DNA of 64,000 nucleotides from Malurus cyaneus samueli (lineage: Eukaryota > Chordata > Aves > Passeriformes > Maluridae), in contig CM019236.1 in assembly GCA_009741485.1 (NCBI GenBank), forward strand, positions 59,004,855 to 59,068,854, given 5' to 3'. Each line of letters opens with the position of its first letter. Position 1 is the stretch's first letter. This document shows positions 13,901 through 24,616 of the stretch, piece after piece. Under the pieces are notes generated by a model. That model ran no database searches and was not told where the DNA came from. It was given only the letters and a program-made list of their open reading frames with translations. Made by a program: the position numbers and the translations under genes.

Positions 13901-16900
13901 GGGGATAACCTCTGGCCCTCCCTCTTCCTTTTGGTATGAGTGTGTGCTAATTTGGAAGCAAACCAGCAGAGAAACTAACCCCACACCAATATGTTGTGAC
14001 AGACTTCAAGTCATATCTACTATTGAATATGAGAAAAAAAAAATAAAAGCCAGTAATACAGAATCATTGGCTTAAACTGACAAAGTTAGACTATGACCTG
14101 TCACCCTGTTGGTCAGGGTAGTGGTAGCAGTCTGGTTAAATGGGCTGCAGTCCTGCTGGGGGGATGGATGTGGTGATCCTGTAGAAAAGGTCTCATCTGT
14201 CTCCGAGGTCCATTGGTGGTTATTGAGCTCTTCTTCTCTGGGAATCCAGTGGAAGCAGCACCCCGCAGTGCTCCAAGCCTCACCTTACATACAGTGGGAA
14301 TGTCCAGTTCCTCCCCCAGGGCAGGGATGGGGTAATTCTGTGATGCATTCCAGAGACCTTGATGGCTCATTAACAGAGATGGCCCCCACAGAGTGGGTCC
14401 TGCTTCCCAGACGGACTTATCAGGGCTGAGACAGGAGAGGATAAAGAACACTGTCCCACTTATTTTAGCAGTTTATGGAGATGGTATAGAATACATACTT
14501 TTGGTTACAAATTCCATGTAACCCAAGACACACAGACCCACTTCTTCTTCAGCCCTTACTAGGGGAACTGATTTGGTATTGGATTTCTTCTGTAGGGACA
14601 ACTGTTACCAGCACTGGTTGATCCTCTGATTCAGCTGCAGTTTGAACGGCCATGTTGCCCCTTGCTTTGCTTTCCTTGCTTTCCTCCCCTGAGGACACTT
14701 CCTAGTGCTAAGCAGTGTCTGATAAAGAGTTGCCAGAGCCCAGCACATTGCATAACTTCACACGTCTCTGACAGTGTCTCAGCATTTCTCCATGATATAT
14801 TTTATCTTTTTAATAGGGCCCTATAGCTATTCGGGGCAAACTTCCAAATAACTGGAAAAGTCCTTCAGATACAGGTCCATGTCCTTCCACATTGCATGCC
14901 ACTCATGACTGTCCATCCTTGGGACGGAACTCTGAATAAGTCCCCCGAGAAATCTCTCTCTTGACTCTAACCATGGAGCGGACCACACTGGGGGTCCTGG
15001 CAGAATTAGCAACAAGAACATGGTTTCCTCAGCATCCTAAAGAAATTCAAAATTCTCAAAAACTCTTGTAGTAGGCCTGAAGGAGGAAAAAGGGTTGAAA
15101 AGCTGGAGAAAATCATCTTCCCATATTCATCCCATGGACTTGGTACAATTATTAATGTACTCTCAACAGCAGCACCCAAGACAAAGTTAGGAGAGCAACA
15201 CGGAATACACTTCACAAACGATCTTCATTGCCCTTGATGTTACAATGCCATAAGCTAATATCACCGTGCAGCAACAAAGAAATCTTTCTTCCTCTCTGTC
15301 ACGGTTTTACTCGGTCCAATTTTTGGTGGTGGGGGATGGACCAAGAAACAAGAAAGATGGCTCCTGTGAGGAAGTTCTAGAAGCTTTCTCCTTCTTCTCC
15401 AGCAAAAGGAGCCCTACCCCCTGTGTTTTAGAGCCAATCCCATTGTGGCTCTGAGGTTGATGGATAGGCTGCATATCAGGCCTGGGCCAATTGCACAGGT
15501 TGGTTACACTTCTGTGATGACATATTGTCTTGTACCTAAGAAGAATTCAAAACAAGATAGGGGCCGCCATGTAGTTTAGGTTGTTAGTATGTTTTAGTAT
15601 CATGCACTGGGGAGAAACAGAGCAGGAGGGTGAGGAGATGTAAGGAGAAAAATGGAGACCCAAGTTCACAGTAAGGAGAAGATGGGATGGGTTGCTGTGC
15701 TGTTGTTGTGGTTCTCGAGCATGGAGAAAATAAGTTGTTCTCGAAAGGACTATTTCATCAATGAGAGACCTGTATAGAAAAGAGAGCAACCTTGCTCGAG
15801 GAAAAAAAAACTGCCTTTGAGGATGGACTGAACTGATCAGGAGCCAAAAAGGGGGAAGAGGCTTGGTCCGCCCCCTCCACGCTGTTTGAAGCGAGTTGAT
15901 GCTAAGAAGAAAATGTGTTCTGCGGGGAGGAGGAGATGCCCCCGCCCACTCTAAGTAAGTGGATGCTTAGAAGAAGCTGTGTTCTGCCAGGAGATTTGTG
16001 ATATGGTCTTACACGCGAAACAACCAGTTTGGCCTTGAGGAACATTCTTTCCTTTCTCCTACGAGGTAAAGAAAAGACTCCCTTGCACCAGCAGTTATAC
16101 ACTGACTGTTTCTGGGAAAAGACCTTCCACAGCTTGGAGCTGTAAGAATGCTTTTCCTATGATGCTGGACGATAACGTAATGAGTGTTTGATCTATGTTA
16201 GACTTTCATTCCTGTCCCTGTGTGTGCGGAAGACACGGGGGGTGGAGAGGGAGACCTGGAAAGAGATGGGTCCTGGAAAGGATAACAGGTGTCTTAAAAT
16301 GTCCATTTCTAGTTTTCTTCTCCTTGTAAATTTTCCCTATTTCTGTTCCCCTCCCCTGTCGGTAGTATTCTTAGTAGTTTTAGTAATAAATCTATTTTGC
16401 AACTTAAGTTACTCAGCCTGTCTGAGCATTCTCTGGAGCATATACATATCTTTCTCTCAATTATGTTATGTTATCTGAAAGCCATAAATTTTCATGTTAA
16501 TTTGGCTTTTGCTCTCCCTTCTGCCCTCTCTGGTGGGGGGAGGGGAGAAAGTCATGGTCAGTGCTTTTGGCTTTTGGTCACGTTCAAAACCACAACATTT
16601 TTGGTGCCATGACTCAGATTGGGAAAAATCAGGATTAAACCCACAACACTCTCCCTATGTAAAAGAACATTCCAAGGAGCACATACGGTGATGCATACGG
16701 GGGTTGGGTACTCCACCCACATGAACAGACCTAGGAACTTGTAATCAGTGGCTTCATATCTTCTGCAGCAAATGTTTAGATCAAATTTGCTGCCAAGCAG
16801 CTCTACACAGGTATGTTGTTATCTCAACTCTTGGTGCCACACATTAGGGGTCAAATAAGGCTGTCACGGTTTAGGAATGGTACTCTCCAGTTTAGTGTTT

Positions 16901-19900
16901 CCACTGAAACTCATCAAACCATGCGTTCACTCGCTCCTGCACTCTCTGTCCTTCCCCCTGTTGGGGCTGGAGAGGAGAACAGGAGGCTCAACAGAGTAAG
17001 GATTGAGATGAGAAAAGTTTACTGGAAACAGCAATGAGATATGGAAATGAACAGTAACAACAACAACAGTAACAACCAATGACAAAGGGTACAACAAATG
17101 AACATTGGCAAGGAAAGCCCCTGACAATAGACAAGACCACACCACATCCACGTGGAAGGGACCCCTCCTCCCCAGAAAACCCACTTTCCCCCAGCCTTGG
17201 CAATGACCTGACGTGGCAGAGAACAACCTCTGGGTCCTACCAGGCCCCCTGATGACTTCTGCAAATAATTAACCCTGTCCTAGCCAGAAACAGCACAAAA
17301 AGATACCAGAAACTCACTTAGCATTAAAGGTAACATCTGCAATAACAATCCAGAGTCCAAATTCAATCAGCGTTACTCCTACACAAGCTTCAACAGGCTC
17401 CAGTCTCTTCCACAGGATTAACTTCAACCTAATTTATAATGACAGCTGACAGTCCAGCTTTCCTTTAGACATTTCAGAAGTCAATATACCCTGGGAAATG
17501 GAGATAAATTCTTCACCTTTCCTCTTTTAAGAAACCAAACATTCTTCGACAGCCCAAACACAATGACTGCCTCGGGCCTCAGCTGTACCACTTGTCCATT
17601 TAGGGGCAGGTTAGATGTAAAGATCTGTAAAACTCTGGAGATGTGCATTCCAAAAGAGTGACTTTTCAGTGGAGATGAGTGAAGACTGACTGGTGACAAA
17701 GACACAGATTTTTTAAAACCAACCAACCAAAACCAATCCCCCAAACAACCCGAAGGAAATGAAGGAAGCAAACTGCTTTAGTAAGGCACTTCTTGATACC
17801 CAGAAGCCATGAGATTATGTTTAGACTCCATTTTTCAACTCAGGCAAATTACATTTGATTGATTCAATGGTCTGCAAAAGCAAACTGGAGAAGGAAGCCT
17901 CCCACACTCTGGGAGACAGGGCTCAAGGAAAGTGCCATTAGCAGGCTGAAAAAAATGTTAAGAGTCAGAACAGCACAGGAGACTTTGATTCGCACACATG
18001 TCCCTGTGACCTATCAGGCTGCACCTGAAGGAACTGAGAGAGGTGGCTGATGCCCTTGTACTGCCAGAGTCCAAGGCTGTGAAGAGCAGGCGTGTCCCCA
18101 TAACTAGAGAAAGGCAAATATCACACCTGCCTTCAAAAATGGGAAAAACCACCCTGGCAAAGAGCAGTTGGGCCATCAGGCTGTCAGTTTGAGGTAAAAT
18201 CAAGGAGTGAGACCTCCTGGAGCCAACATTTGGGCACATGAAGGAGGAGACTGTGACAGGAAGCAGTAAGCAGGGGTGTGACATTACAGTCTGGGAGGGA
18301 TGACATCCTGACAGGTGAGGACCTGGCTGGGTCATGGACCAGTCAAGCAGGGCCCCTCAGAGCTTGTCCTGTTCAGTCTCTGCACCAGAAACCTGGAAAA
18401 CAGGATGGAGGGAATGTGCAGCCCTAGGGATTGAGCACATCTGGGACATGGTCATGGGTGTTGGTGGGCTGAGCGAGGGTCGACCATGTGCCTGGGCAGC
18501 AGTGAGGGCCAGGTGTGAGAAGGACATGGCCTGAGAGACGGGGACAGCAGGGCCTGTCCCCTCTGCTTGGTGCTTGTCCACCCATGTCTGCACACCACGT
18601 CCAGTTTCAGGCCCCAAGACAGAATAGACACCAGCAAACTGGAGAGACTCCCAGGGCAGAGGGGTATTCTGGTGGCAGACGATGGAGCTGGAGCCCTTGG
18701 TCTCTGAGAAGTGGCTTTTGGACAGGGGATGGTTCAGCTAGGACAAGAGATGGCTTCAGAGGCTCCAACACTGATGGGACAGGATACAGGAGATGTGGAT
18801 GGGCTCCTCAGTGAGGCATGGCAGGAGGGTAAGGGGCAGCAGCACAACTGAAACACGCGAGTCTGAGGCTGGAAACAAGCAGGCTTTTTTTTGCGGGAGG
18901 ACAGCCCAGTGGTGAACTCAGGATCTGGGGAGGGTGAGCTGTCTCCATCCTTGGGATTTTCATACAACTGGCCCTGAGCATCCCTGTCTGACCCCCTCCC
19001 TCCACCTCCAGCTGAGCATGCTGAATACTGTATCGCTGGCAGCCTCTGATCCTGAGGATATGGGATTTGCATTGATACAAAGAAGCTTTGTAATGACTTC
19101 TTTTTTGCCTCAAAGGCTCACCAAGCAACTGGGGAAGGTGGGGACATCATCAATTGCTGGGAAAGTAACACTTTGCACAACAAGAGAACACCCAAAGAAT
19201 CACACTGAACTACAAGTGACTGCAGGAGTCAGGCTACAATATCCAGCGCCCCAGCAGGCAGCAGTTTAGATGCTATGACTAAAACCTACACCAAAAAGGC
19301 GAGATATATATGCAACTTGTGAGATGTGTAAGAATCGGCAATTTGATGCTGCCTTTCTGAATACTCATCTTGTGAGGTCGGTCTAACTGCTGTCTCCAAT
19401 GTTTTTGTGAGTGCTGCACAGGAGAGTAGATAGACACCATTGCAGCTCACCAGGGGAACATGGACAAATGTGCCAGGTAATTACTCAAATTTGATTCACA
19501 ACTTCTAAATGGAGTAATTCTACTTAGAATTAGCAAATTAGTTGCATAACCCATTCACAAACTGTTTCCACTCACAAACTGTTTGCAAACCGTGGAAGTT
19601 CTCTACAAAAGAAATCATTAAGAGATTTCATTTTCCTGCAATATTAGGTCAAATTACAGTAGGCATCAAGAATATCCACATGATTTTTGGACTGTTGTGG
19701 AAAATTGCAGAACTCAGGACTTGTTTCATTGCTGATCTAATAAATACAATATAACCAGTCATAACAATCATATGAAAATTATTTTTCCTTGTTAGGAGCA
19801 GAAAAATTCTCCAAGAACAAAGCTTTTTGTGCACCTTGAGATATACAAGGAAGAAGACAAGAACAGTTAGCATTTGGATTTACTTGCAAGTGAAAGGCTG

Positions 19901-22339
19901 ACTGAACTGAGCATTAAACACCTGCACACATTGTGCCTAGACAGACCAACAAATTGGATTCATACTAATCTAAAAAGCATGAAAATGTACGTCAGAAACT
20001 GAAAGAAACAACTACAAGAAAAAAGGCACACACAGGTAGGGGATGTCTTAACAGAGAAAGGTGAAAGAAAAAAACAAGCCCATCCACTGCAGTGCCCATT
20101 TCCTGTTTCCCTTCCTCCCTCTCCCCCTGTTGTATTCTATCTATGCAGCTAAACTATGTTTGAATAGGAAGCTGATTTGGTGGTAGCTAATCTTGGTTTG
20201 GTTTTCCATTTCTGTGGGTTAATTTTTGTCCTAATACCCTTCCCAGACCAATTAACAACATGGTCCCTGAGGGGGGAGGACGGAGAGAACTATAGAATTG
20301 CTGTAGTCTTGATTTAGATGGAATTAAATGACTATATTTTGAAGGACAAGGTAACTTGAGTTTTGGCAGCCAACTGAGTATCTGCAGGTTAGCAGGAAGC
20401 ATTAAAATATCCCCTGCATTTCTGCTCTCAGAAGACCTGCAAAAATCTTCGAATCTCTATTCTTCTACTCTAAAGCAAAATTCGAGTAAAACATTCTCTT
20501 AGAGAGAGCTGGCACTTTCTGAATAGAAATATAAATCATTTTCCTTACAATGCCAGCACCATTCTGCACATCAGCCCTTTACAATTATCTGATTTCAGGA
20601 GTAATTTATTGATTCCTTGTAAAACATGACTCTCATAAACCTTAGAAGCAATGTAAAACATGAAGCATAATGAAAAGGCAGATAATCATGTTAACACAGA
20701 TTATGGGACTACTTGGCACCAGCTTGCTAGTCACAGTTATTGCCTCAGCCTTCAGATGTCCTAAACACAGATCAAATGGAAGTTGAACTTTTGGTTCCAA
20801 CAATTGATAATTTAATAGCATAAATATATGGTACCAAAACGTATTTGGTAATAACAGCTAAACAACAAATATTGCATTGAAAATAACAAACTAATACGAG
20901 TTACAAAATACAATTTGCCCGGAAAAACCACAACACTAAAGCATCCAAGTGATGTCATTTTTGTTGCTTGCCTTCCCAAAAACAGGGACTCGGAATCTTC
21001 ATTGCAGAAAAGATTAAAAATCTTCAGAAAACTTATTATCAGGGATGTTTCTTTCACACTTTTTTTCTCCCTTTATTTTCTTCTTCTTTCCATGATTCTC
21101 ACTGTTCTCTATTGCTTTTGACTCACTCTCCTTCAAAAACTCAGGATATGGCTAGAATTGTCTCTCATTTAAAGGCACAATTCTGCCTTTCATTCCTCAG
21201 GAAGAGATAAAACAAGCTCACGCACACAGGGTATTGGGAAGAATTTTCTGTTGCAAATAATTAAAAGTTATCACACAATTTATTACGCTTGCATTTATAC
21301 TAAGCATTCTCCAGCATACCCCTAGGAATGCAGTTCTGACCATAAAACAGGAAGGTTATTTCTCTTGTCATTGCTTCCTTGATTGGGATTACTTATTACT
21401 AGGTCACAATAAAATCATAGATATGTATTTATGCTCTTACCTGATTAAATTCTGGCACACCTGGCATCCTGCAGGACATCTGTGATTAAAGCTTGATAGT
21501 TAATATGTTATTCTATAAAATAAGATCACTGTAATGCAATTCTTGCAGAATCAGCTCAACAGAGAAAGAATTCCCATCAGCAACAATACAGGCTGTCATC
21601 TCTGGCACTAACCCCCGGAAAACGTGCTGGATGACTTCAGTGATTTGTTTGGCATTTCACAACTCAGACCACATGTCAAACCTTCATTTCACAGATGAGT
21701 TATGTGTGCTACATTATCCATGTGTTCAAAACCACAGGATAAAAATTGCAGGTTTACATTCCCAGAACGTGATCTCTTCAAATTTATCTAGGCAACACCA
21801 CCCACTAGATACACAATCGGGAATGCCAAGTTTGTTTGTGTTCTCAGGGAATAAAGAACAGGTTGAGGATTTGATCTGTTCCTTACTCTTTTCATATTCT
21901 ACACCAGTCTGAGCAGAAACTTCTGTATCAGAAGACTGTGATCAGCAGCAGAAACTACTCTGAGGATGGGAAAAAATAGAGCAGCAGTAACTCCACATAA
22001 GTCAGTTTCCTAATTGGATACTAGCTCGTTACTGGACTGAGAGAAACCAACCTAAGAAGCATACTAAGGTTAATTGCTGGCAATTTCCAATTCAAATATA
22101 GTTTAATTTAAAACATACTGGTGATGGGAGCCATGAAAACCCACAGATATCACTGACTGAGATACTAAAAAACATCCTCCAAACCAAACACAATGCCCAT
22201 AAAAATTATTCTGATTCTTTCAAATGTAACAGGAAAAAAGGAGAAATTCATTGTTTTACCTGTGTGGATCTTTCAAGCTGGGAATAATGTGTGCACATTC
22301 TCTTTTACTGAAGACCTCTTCAATCCAAGATTTGGGGGA
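1867..22339 (-). CDS. TRPM6: TRPM6 channel-kinase, N-terminal part (10 exons, partial)
   Basis: TRPM6 is a plasma-membrane Mg2+/Ca2+ channel of the melastatin TRP family with a C-terminal alpha-kinase, important for epithelial magnesium uptake. Ten consecutive exons with GT-AG borders and compatible phases encode about 428 residues of the cytosolic N-terminus, in the order known for the family. They include the Cys-rich start ([13 protein letters not shown]), the [14 protein letters not shown] block, [23 protein letters not shown], and the SLOG/LSDAT-like nucleotide-binding motif [17 protein letters not shown] and ITEGIN with [11 protein letters not shown] match TRPM6 better than TRPM7, TRPM1 or TRPM3 as I remember them. 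Exon 7 is one base short, which breaks the frame. The ankyrin-like remainder, six transmembrane segments, pore and kinase are not in the window; the gene continues below position 1867. A first exon is proposed near 32.9 kb. The identity rests on remembered homology. Confidence 0.93.
2084..2156 (-). CDS. TRPM6: TRPM6 exon 10
   Basis: A 73-base exon encoding [20 protein letters not shown] then ALLK(G). It matches TRPM6 and TRPM7 (IT.F..[18 protein letters not shown]) and has the expected length of 24 codons plus one base. The acceptor is CTAACAG and the donor GTATTG. No long ORF covers it; it was found by content and splice phase. Confidence 0.92.
2590..3365 (+). mobile_element. CR1 LINE fragment (3' part of ORF2)
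   Basis: The plus strand contains the familiar CR1 reverse-transcriptase end: a [24 protein letters not shown] segment, DTLEE, RDPNRFE and [16 protein letters not shown]. Stops and frame changes show it is dead. It lies in the TRPM6 intron between exons 9 and 10, antisense to the gene. Confidence 0.9.
3706..3829 (-). CDS. TRPM6: TRPM6 exon 9
   Basis: A 124-base in-frame exon encoding (G)[41 protein letters not shown]. It aligns without gaps to the PQVKEEI..MIQNTF..LKQS.HL..LMECM.HR segment of TRPM6. Acceptor TTTTACAG, donor GTGAGT; the length equals the 41 codons plus one base expected. Confidence 0.93.
5131..5305 (-). CDS. TRPM6: TRPM6 exon 8
   Basis: A 175-base, in-frame exon encoding (R)[39 protein letters not shown] and [19 protein letters not shown]. 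It carries the GGPxVI and EGTGRAAD motifs of the SLOG/LSDAT-like nucleotide-binding fold, and [10 protein letters not shown] is the TRPM6-type version. The donor is GTGAGT and the exon ends in phase 2. It is clearly richer in G+C than the surrounding intron. Confidence 0.95.
6589..6759 (-). CDS. TRPM6: TRPM6 exon 7, with one-base frameshift
   Basis: The exon starts [15 protein letters not shown] and, after a frame change at 6714-6710, resumes as [20 protein letters not shown] followed by [19 protein letters not shown]. Its length is 171 bases, but the family needs 172 here (57 codons plus one base to the phase-1 junction), so exactly one base is missing. The bases at the break read AGACG where AGAACG would restore R-T, a loss of one A from a two-A run. 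Both splice sites (CAG before GTAGTT, donor GTAAGT) are intact. Read literally, translation stops a few codons later. Confidence 0.92.
7540..7664 (-). CDS. TRPM6: TRPM6 exon 6
   Basis: A 125-base exon encoding (G)[39 protein letters not shown] and KD. The IGIPPWG(I/V)[11 protein letters not shown] block is the TRPM6 version of a motif that reads IAPWG in TRPM7. The frame is intact, the donor is GTGAGT, and it ends in phase 0. Confidence 0.95.
8482..8695 (-). CDS. TRPM6: TRPM6 exon 5
   Basis: A 214-base exon with an intact frame. It encodes [20 protein letters not shown], then [35 protein letters not shown] and [13 protein letters not shown]. This is the first half of the N-terminal SLOG/LSDAT-like fold of TRPM channels; the ISVHGG loop and GAWI..GIN(T/S)G motif are family hallmarks. 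The acceptor is TTTACAG, the donor GTAGAG, and it ends in phase 1. Confidence 0.96.
9042..9222 (-). CDS. TRPM6: TRPM6 exon 4
   Basis: A 181-base exon encoding (R)[17 protein letters not shown], then a divergent linker, then [20 protein letters not shown] and [11 protein letters not shown]. The linker between ERSW and EWSV is poorly conserved in the family and also differs here. The donor is GTAATA and the exon ends in phase 0. The frame is intact. The ERV begins about 480 bases upstream, inside the preceding intron. Confidence 0.95.
9701..10262 (-). repeat. ERV LTR, low-coordinate copy (3' LTR)
   Basis: Shares an ordered series of blocks with 16862-17295: an edge reading TGTCATGGTTTAGG, a TTCCCCCTG tract with GGAGAGGAGAA, an AACAGTAACA repeat, a CAATGACGTGAGGTGG block, and an ATTAACCCTGTCCT end. 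In element orientation it runs TG to ACA. It is longer than its partner because of about 115 extra bases near 9950-10100. Confidence 0.78.
12373..12412. repeat. Near-perfect 17-bp hairpin beside a T23-G10 run
   Basis: GTGAGCATTTTTGCATG (12373-12389) is the reverse complement of 12395-12412 apart from one extra A, with a 5-base loop. It is followed within 6 bases by T at 12418-12440 and G at 12441-12450. Located inside the decayed ERV pol region. Confidence 0.9.
13329..13356. repeat. Short 11-bp tandem repeat
   Basis: CAGTCTTGGA-type unit repeated about 2.5 times inside the ERV remnant. Confidence 0.85.
15297..16648 (+). mobile_element. Nested LTR in opposite orientation, with 5-bp duplication
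   Basis: The block starts TGTCACGGTTTTACTCGG and ends CCCACAACA. It is flanked on both sides by CTCTC (15292-15296 and 16649-16653), a 5-bp target-site duplication. A canonical AATAAA lies at 16385-16390 near the 3' end, as expected in the R region of a plus-strand LTR. Inside the last 50 bases, ACCACAACA followed by TTTTTGGTGCCATGACTC (16589-16615) looks like an LTR end plus primer-binding site. The block is therefore either one long solo LTR or an LTR with a little leader. It splits the minus-strand ERV and so inserted later. Confidence 0.72.
16862..17295 (-). repeat. ERV LTR, high-coordinate copy (5' LTR)
   Basis: Partner of 9701-10262, with an edge reading TGTCACGGTTTAGG and an inner end reading CCTGTCCTAGCCAG. 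In element orientation it starts near TGCTGTTTCTGGCTAGGACA, like LTR starts common in bird ERVL elements. The two copies differ at many positions, so the insertion is old. Confidence 0.78.
17870..18850 (+). repeat. Old CR1-like interspersed repeat, degraded
   Basis: G+C-richer than its surroundings. Contains CR1-style text such as CTTCAAAAATGGGAAAAACC, TCAGTCTCTGCACCAGAAAC, and TCCAGTTTCAGGCCCCAAGA followed by ACACCAGCAAACTGGAGAG, which resembles the CR1 3' UTR phrase about a clone being 'one member of the block'. No intact frame and no terminal ATTCTATGAT repeat. Subfamily not recognised, and other repeat classes are possible. Confidence 0.45.
18851..21440 (-). other. TRPM6: TRPM6 intron 3, part nearest exon 3
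   Basis: No exon recognised. 20040-20420 has a CCCTTCCTCCCTCTCCCCC tract and a G-run near 20270 and may be an unrecognised repeat. The rest is unremarkable AT-rich DNA. Confidence 0.5.
21441..21479 (-). CDS. TRPM6: TRPM6 exon 3 (39-base microexon)
   Basis: A very short exon encoding (R)[12 protein letters not shown](R), matching the [14 protein letters not shown] segment of TRPM6. The acceptor AG lies at 21481-21480 and the donor is GTAAGA. It enters and leaves in phase 2, so skipping it would keep the frame but remove the CxxC-type cysteine pairs. It is too short for ordinary ORF finding and was located by expected protein content. Confidence 0.9.
22260..22339 (-). CDS. TRPM6: TRPM6 exon 2
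   Basis: This 80-base exon encodes [15 protein letters not shown] followed by [12 protein letters not shown], matching the KSWI..KREC..IIPSSKDPHR start shared by TRPM6 and TRPM7. The acceptor is a T-rich tract plus AG at 22341-22340, and the donor is GTAAAA. It begins in phase 0 and ends in phase 2. It has no ATG of its own, so the start codon must lie in an upstream exon, in line with the alternative first exons known for TRPM6. Confidence 0.92.
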
Positions 22340-22454
22340 CTAAAAAGACATTTCAAATATAATTGTATTCCTGAACTTTGGAACGCGATGTCAAAAATTG
22401 CACTGCAATGACAATATGGCTGTATTCAGATAATATAACTCAGAGCAATTCCCA

Positions 22455-22522
22455 TTCAGAGCTGTAGTTTCAGCTTGTTTCATGTCAGGTGAAAGACTGC
22501 AAGCTGAAACTACAGCTCTGAA
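22455..22522. repeat. Perfect 23-bp inverted repeat with 22-base loop
   Basis: Arms 22455-22477 and 22500-22522 are exact reverse complements (left arm core CAGAGCTGTAGTTTCAGCTT), separated by 22 bases. A transcript of either strand would fold into a 23-bp hairpin with no mismatch. It lies in TRPM6 intron 1, about 115 bases upstream of exon 2 in transcription direction. Confidence 0.95.
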
Positions 22523-24616
22523 GAGTCCTAGCCCTTCACCACCAAGTTTTACAGGATTCCCCAAAAAGATCAATATTTGAATTCACTGCCACCATGAAAA
22601 TTATTTATGTTCTGTCAAGCACATGTACAATAGAGTAATTAGCAAGAATTAATCAAAATTACTTAAAGGATTGCACTCTCCTTCTGCCAAAAGACTAGCA
22701 AACTGCAATCTTACTGAAGCTGTGTCAAAAAGGGCAAAATTTTAATTTTATCTGAAAGAGATGGCTGAGTCTTCTTTTATTATTCTTCACAGGTCAAGAA
22801 CAGATGTGTTCTGGTTATACTTATGCTGAAATAGCACTATTCACACTCTGATCCATTTCACTAGAGAGAAATGCAAGAGCAGAGACCTTGACCCAGCCCT
22901 CAGGTGGATGACAGGTGGGCTTTCTGCCCTGGCCTTCAGGTAAACTGTCAGGGGTGCCTGTTACAGCTGAGCAAACTGAACAGGCACTATGGTACATGGA
23001 TTTTTGTCAAAGAGTCTCATTGGAGAATCTTTGAACCTTTCTCTTCAGGTCTTTCAGGATCAAATTACCTGAAAGGAACAATAATTCTTGGATGCTGAAC
23101 TTTGAAATCTATGGGACTGAATTTAGTAATTATTCTTGATTTTATATAGGTAAAATCTTGACTTAACATAAAATTTACAGCACAACATTAAATTCTCAGT
23201 CTAAGGCTTTACTTAGGTTTTTAGGCTGATTGTATTATCAGGAAAGGGGGTTTAAAACTTCATGCGTTTTACAGTCATCCATGACTTCAGGGCTGGAAAA
23301 GTAAAATGAAAAGAGGAGACTTCTGAACAGCAGATTCTTCTAGTCTAGCTCTTGGTTTCTAGTTTTGTAAAAGAGTTCTGTAACACATACATCTCCTTCG
23401 CAACAAACTCCGACTCACATTCCCAAATTGTCATAATTTAATTACATTTCAACAACAAATTAAAATGTTTCCAGCCCCTACAGTGAGGCACGTATATCGG
23501 AGCCACCTTCAATGCGTATCCTTTTCACCACCAAATCCTAAAGGAGACCAAAATACCTCTACTTGTTCCTTCTGACTGGCAAATTTCTGTTCTGATATAC
23601 CAAAGACCTGAAGCCAAGATTTTATTGCAGCTTTCCTTCTGATTTTCCTCTAAGGAAGTCCTGACACCTTTGTTTGGGAGTTTTGGCTTCTCTTTGCTCA
23701 CCAGTCTGAGGATTAGGATTGCTGCTTATAATTCCCTGCCACAGAAGAGATTTCTAGAGATTTGGAGATTTCTAGACTGATTTAGTCAATGGAGTGGCAA
23801 GAGTTTGGCTCTGAAATTTAAGGCACATGAGTAGTTTTTAGAAAATTGCTTTCAATCACTTTTCCAATATATTTAATGTCTGAGATCCTTGCATAATATG
23901 GTATTAAAAGGACACTGTCAGGTCAAATTTGGTTAAACATAACTAATGTTCAAAAATTAAGGTTTCCAGAAGTAAGGAAAGAAATCAGAGTGTAAAGCAC
24001 AGGCAAACAAACACATGCAGCACCCCTTCTTTTCAAATTCTTCCCGATGAGCAGCGAGAGCAGACAAGACCTAAAAAGCCAGGCCAGCACAGATACAAAT
24101 ATTTTCTAAGAAAACATCGTGCTGCTCTGGACACTTTTCAATTCCATGCAAAGGAAAATTAAAAGGCACACATCTTTCTAGAAGAATAATGTTGTCCATT
24201 ATTGAAATACAGTCAATTATTCCACAAAACAGCAGCAGTTGTCTTTGATGACACACTGTTGCTCCAGACAGGTGCACATAATTAGAAATCACACAATGAC
24301 TAGCCAGTTTACATAACAGGTTAGTTCATTTAGGCAAAGCACAGTTGTGCTGGAAATTAGGCAGAACAATCGAGTTGTAAGTAGCTTACTGAAACTGCAA
24401 AAATTTGTACTGATAACAGAGAAACAAAGTCTTAGCCAAAACAGTACTTGAAGAGCTGAAAAGTTCTGTCAAGCACCATACCTCAGCTCTGCACACACTG
24501 TATATTTAGTGAAACCAGTACACAATGTCACTTCCAAAGAACTGGAGTTTTCTAAAAGACCTTAATTTCTAAGGCCAGTAATTCTGCATTGTTGAACAGG
24601 TTTGTCAAATTTTAGC

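Larger units (their letters stand above)
9701..17295 (-). mobile_element. Decayed endogenous retrovirus, ERVL-like, minus strand
   Basis: Two related terminal blocks (9701-10262 and 16862-17295) flank about 6.6 kb of internal sequence. Minus-strand remnants with many stops and frame breaks lie in the order expected: gag-like near 13.5-13.9 kb, the C-terminal part of reverse transcriptase near 13.15-12.85 kb, an RNase H-like block near 12.8-11.9 kb (with EILAAYEG), and an integrase-like block near 11.4-10.9 kb. I recognise these as bird ERVL-type pol from memory. No env and no intact ORF were seen. The element cannot encode a working product and is interrupted by a nested LTR at 15297-16648. 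It lies in the TRPM6 intron, antisense to nothing and in the same direction as TRPM6. No target-site duplication was found at the outer ends. Confidence 0.78.

Noticed and set aside
10470..14430. Plus-strand ORFs of 60-115 codons across the ERV
   Set aside because: The recognisable pol and gag content is on the minus strand; the plus frames are antisense shadows.
16602..16619. TGGTGCC stretch as a true primer-binding site of a plus-strand provirus
   Set aside because: The 5-bp duplication CTCTC lies further right at 16649, and no plus-strand internal genes follow, so no provirus body is present.
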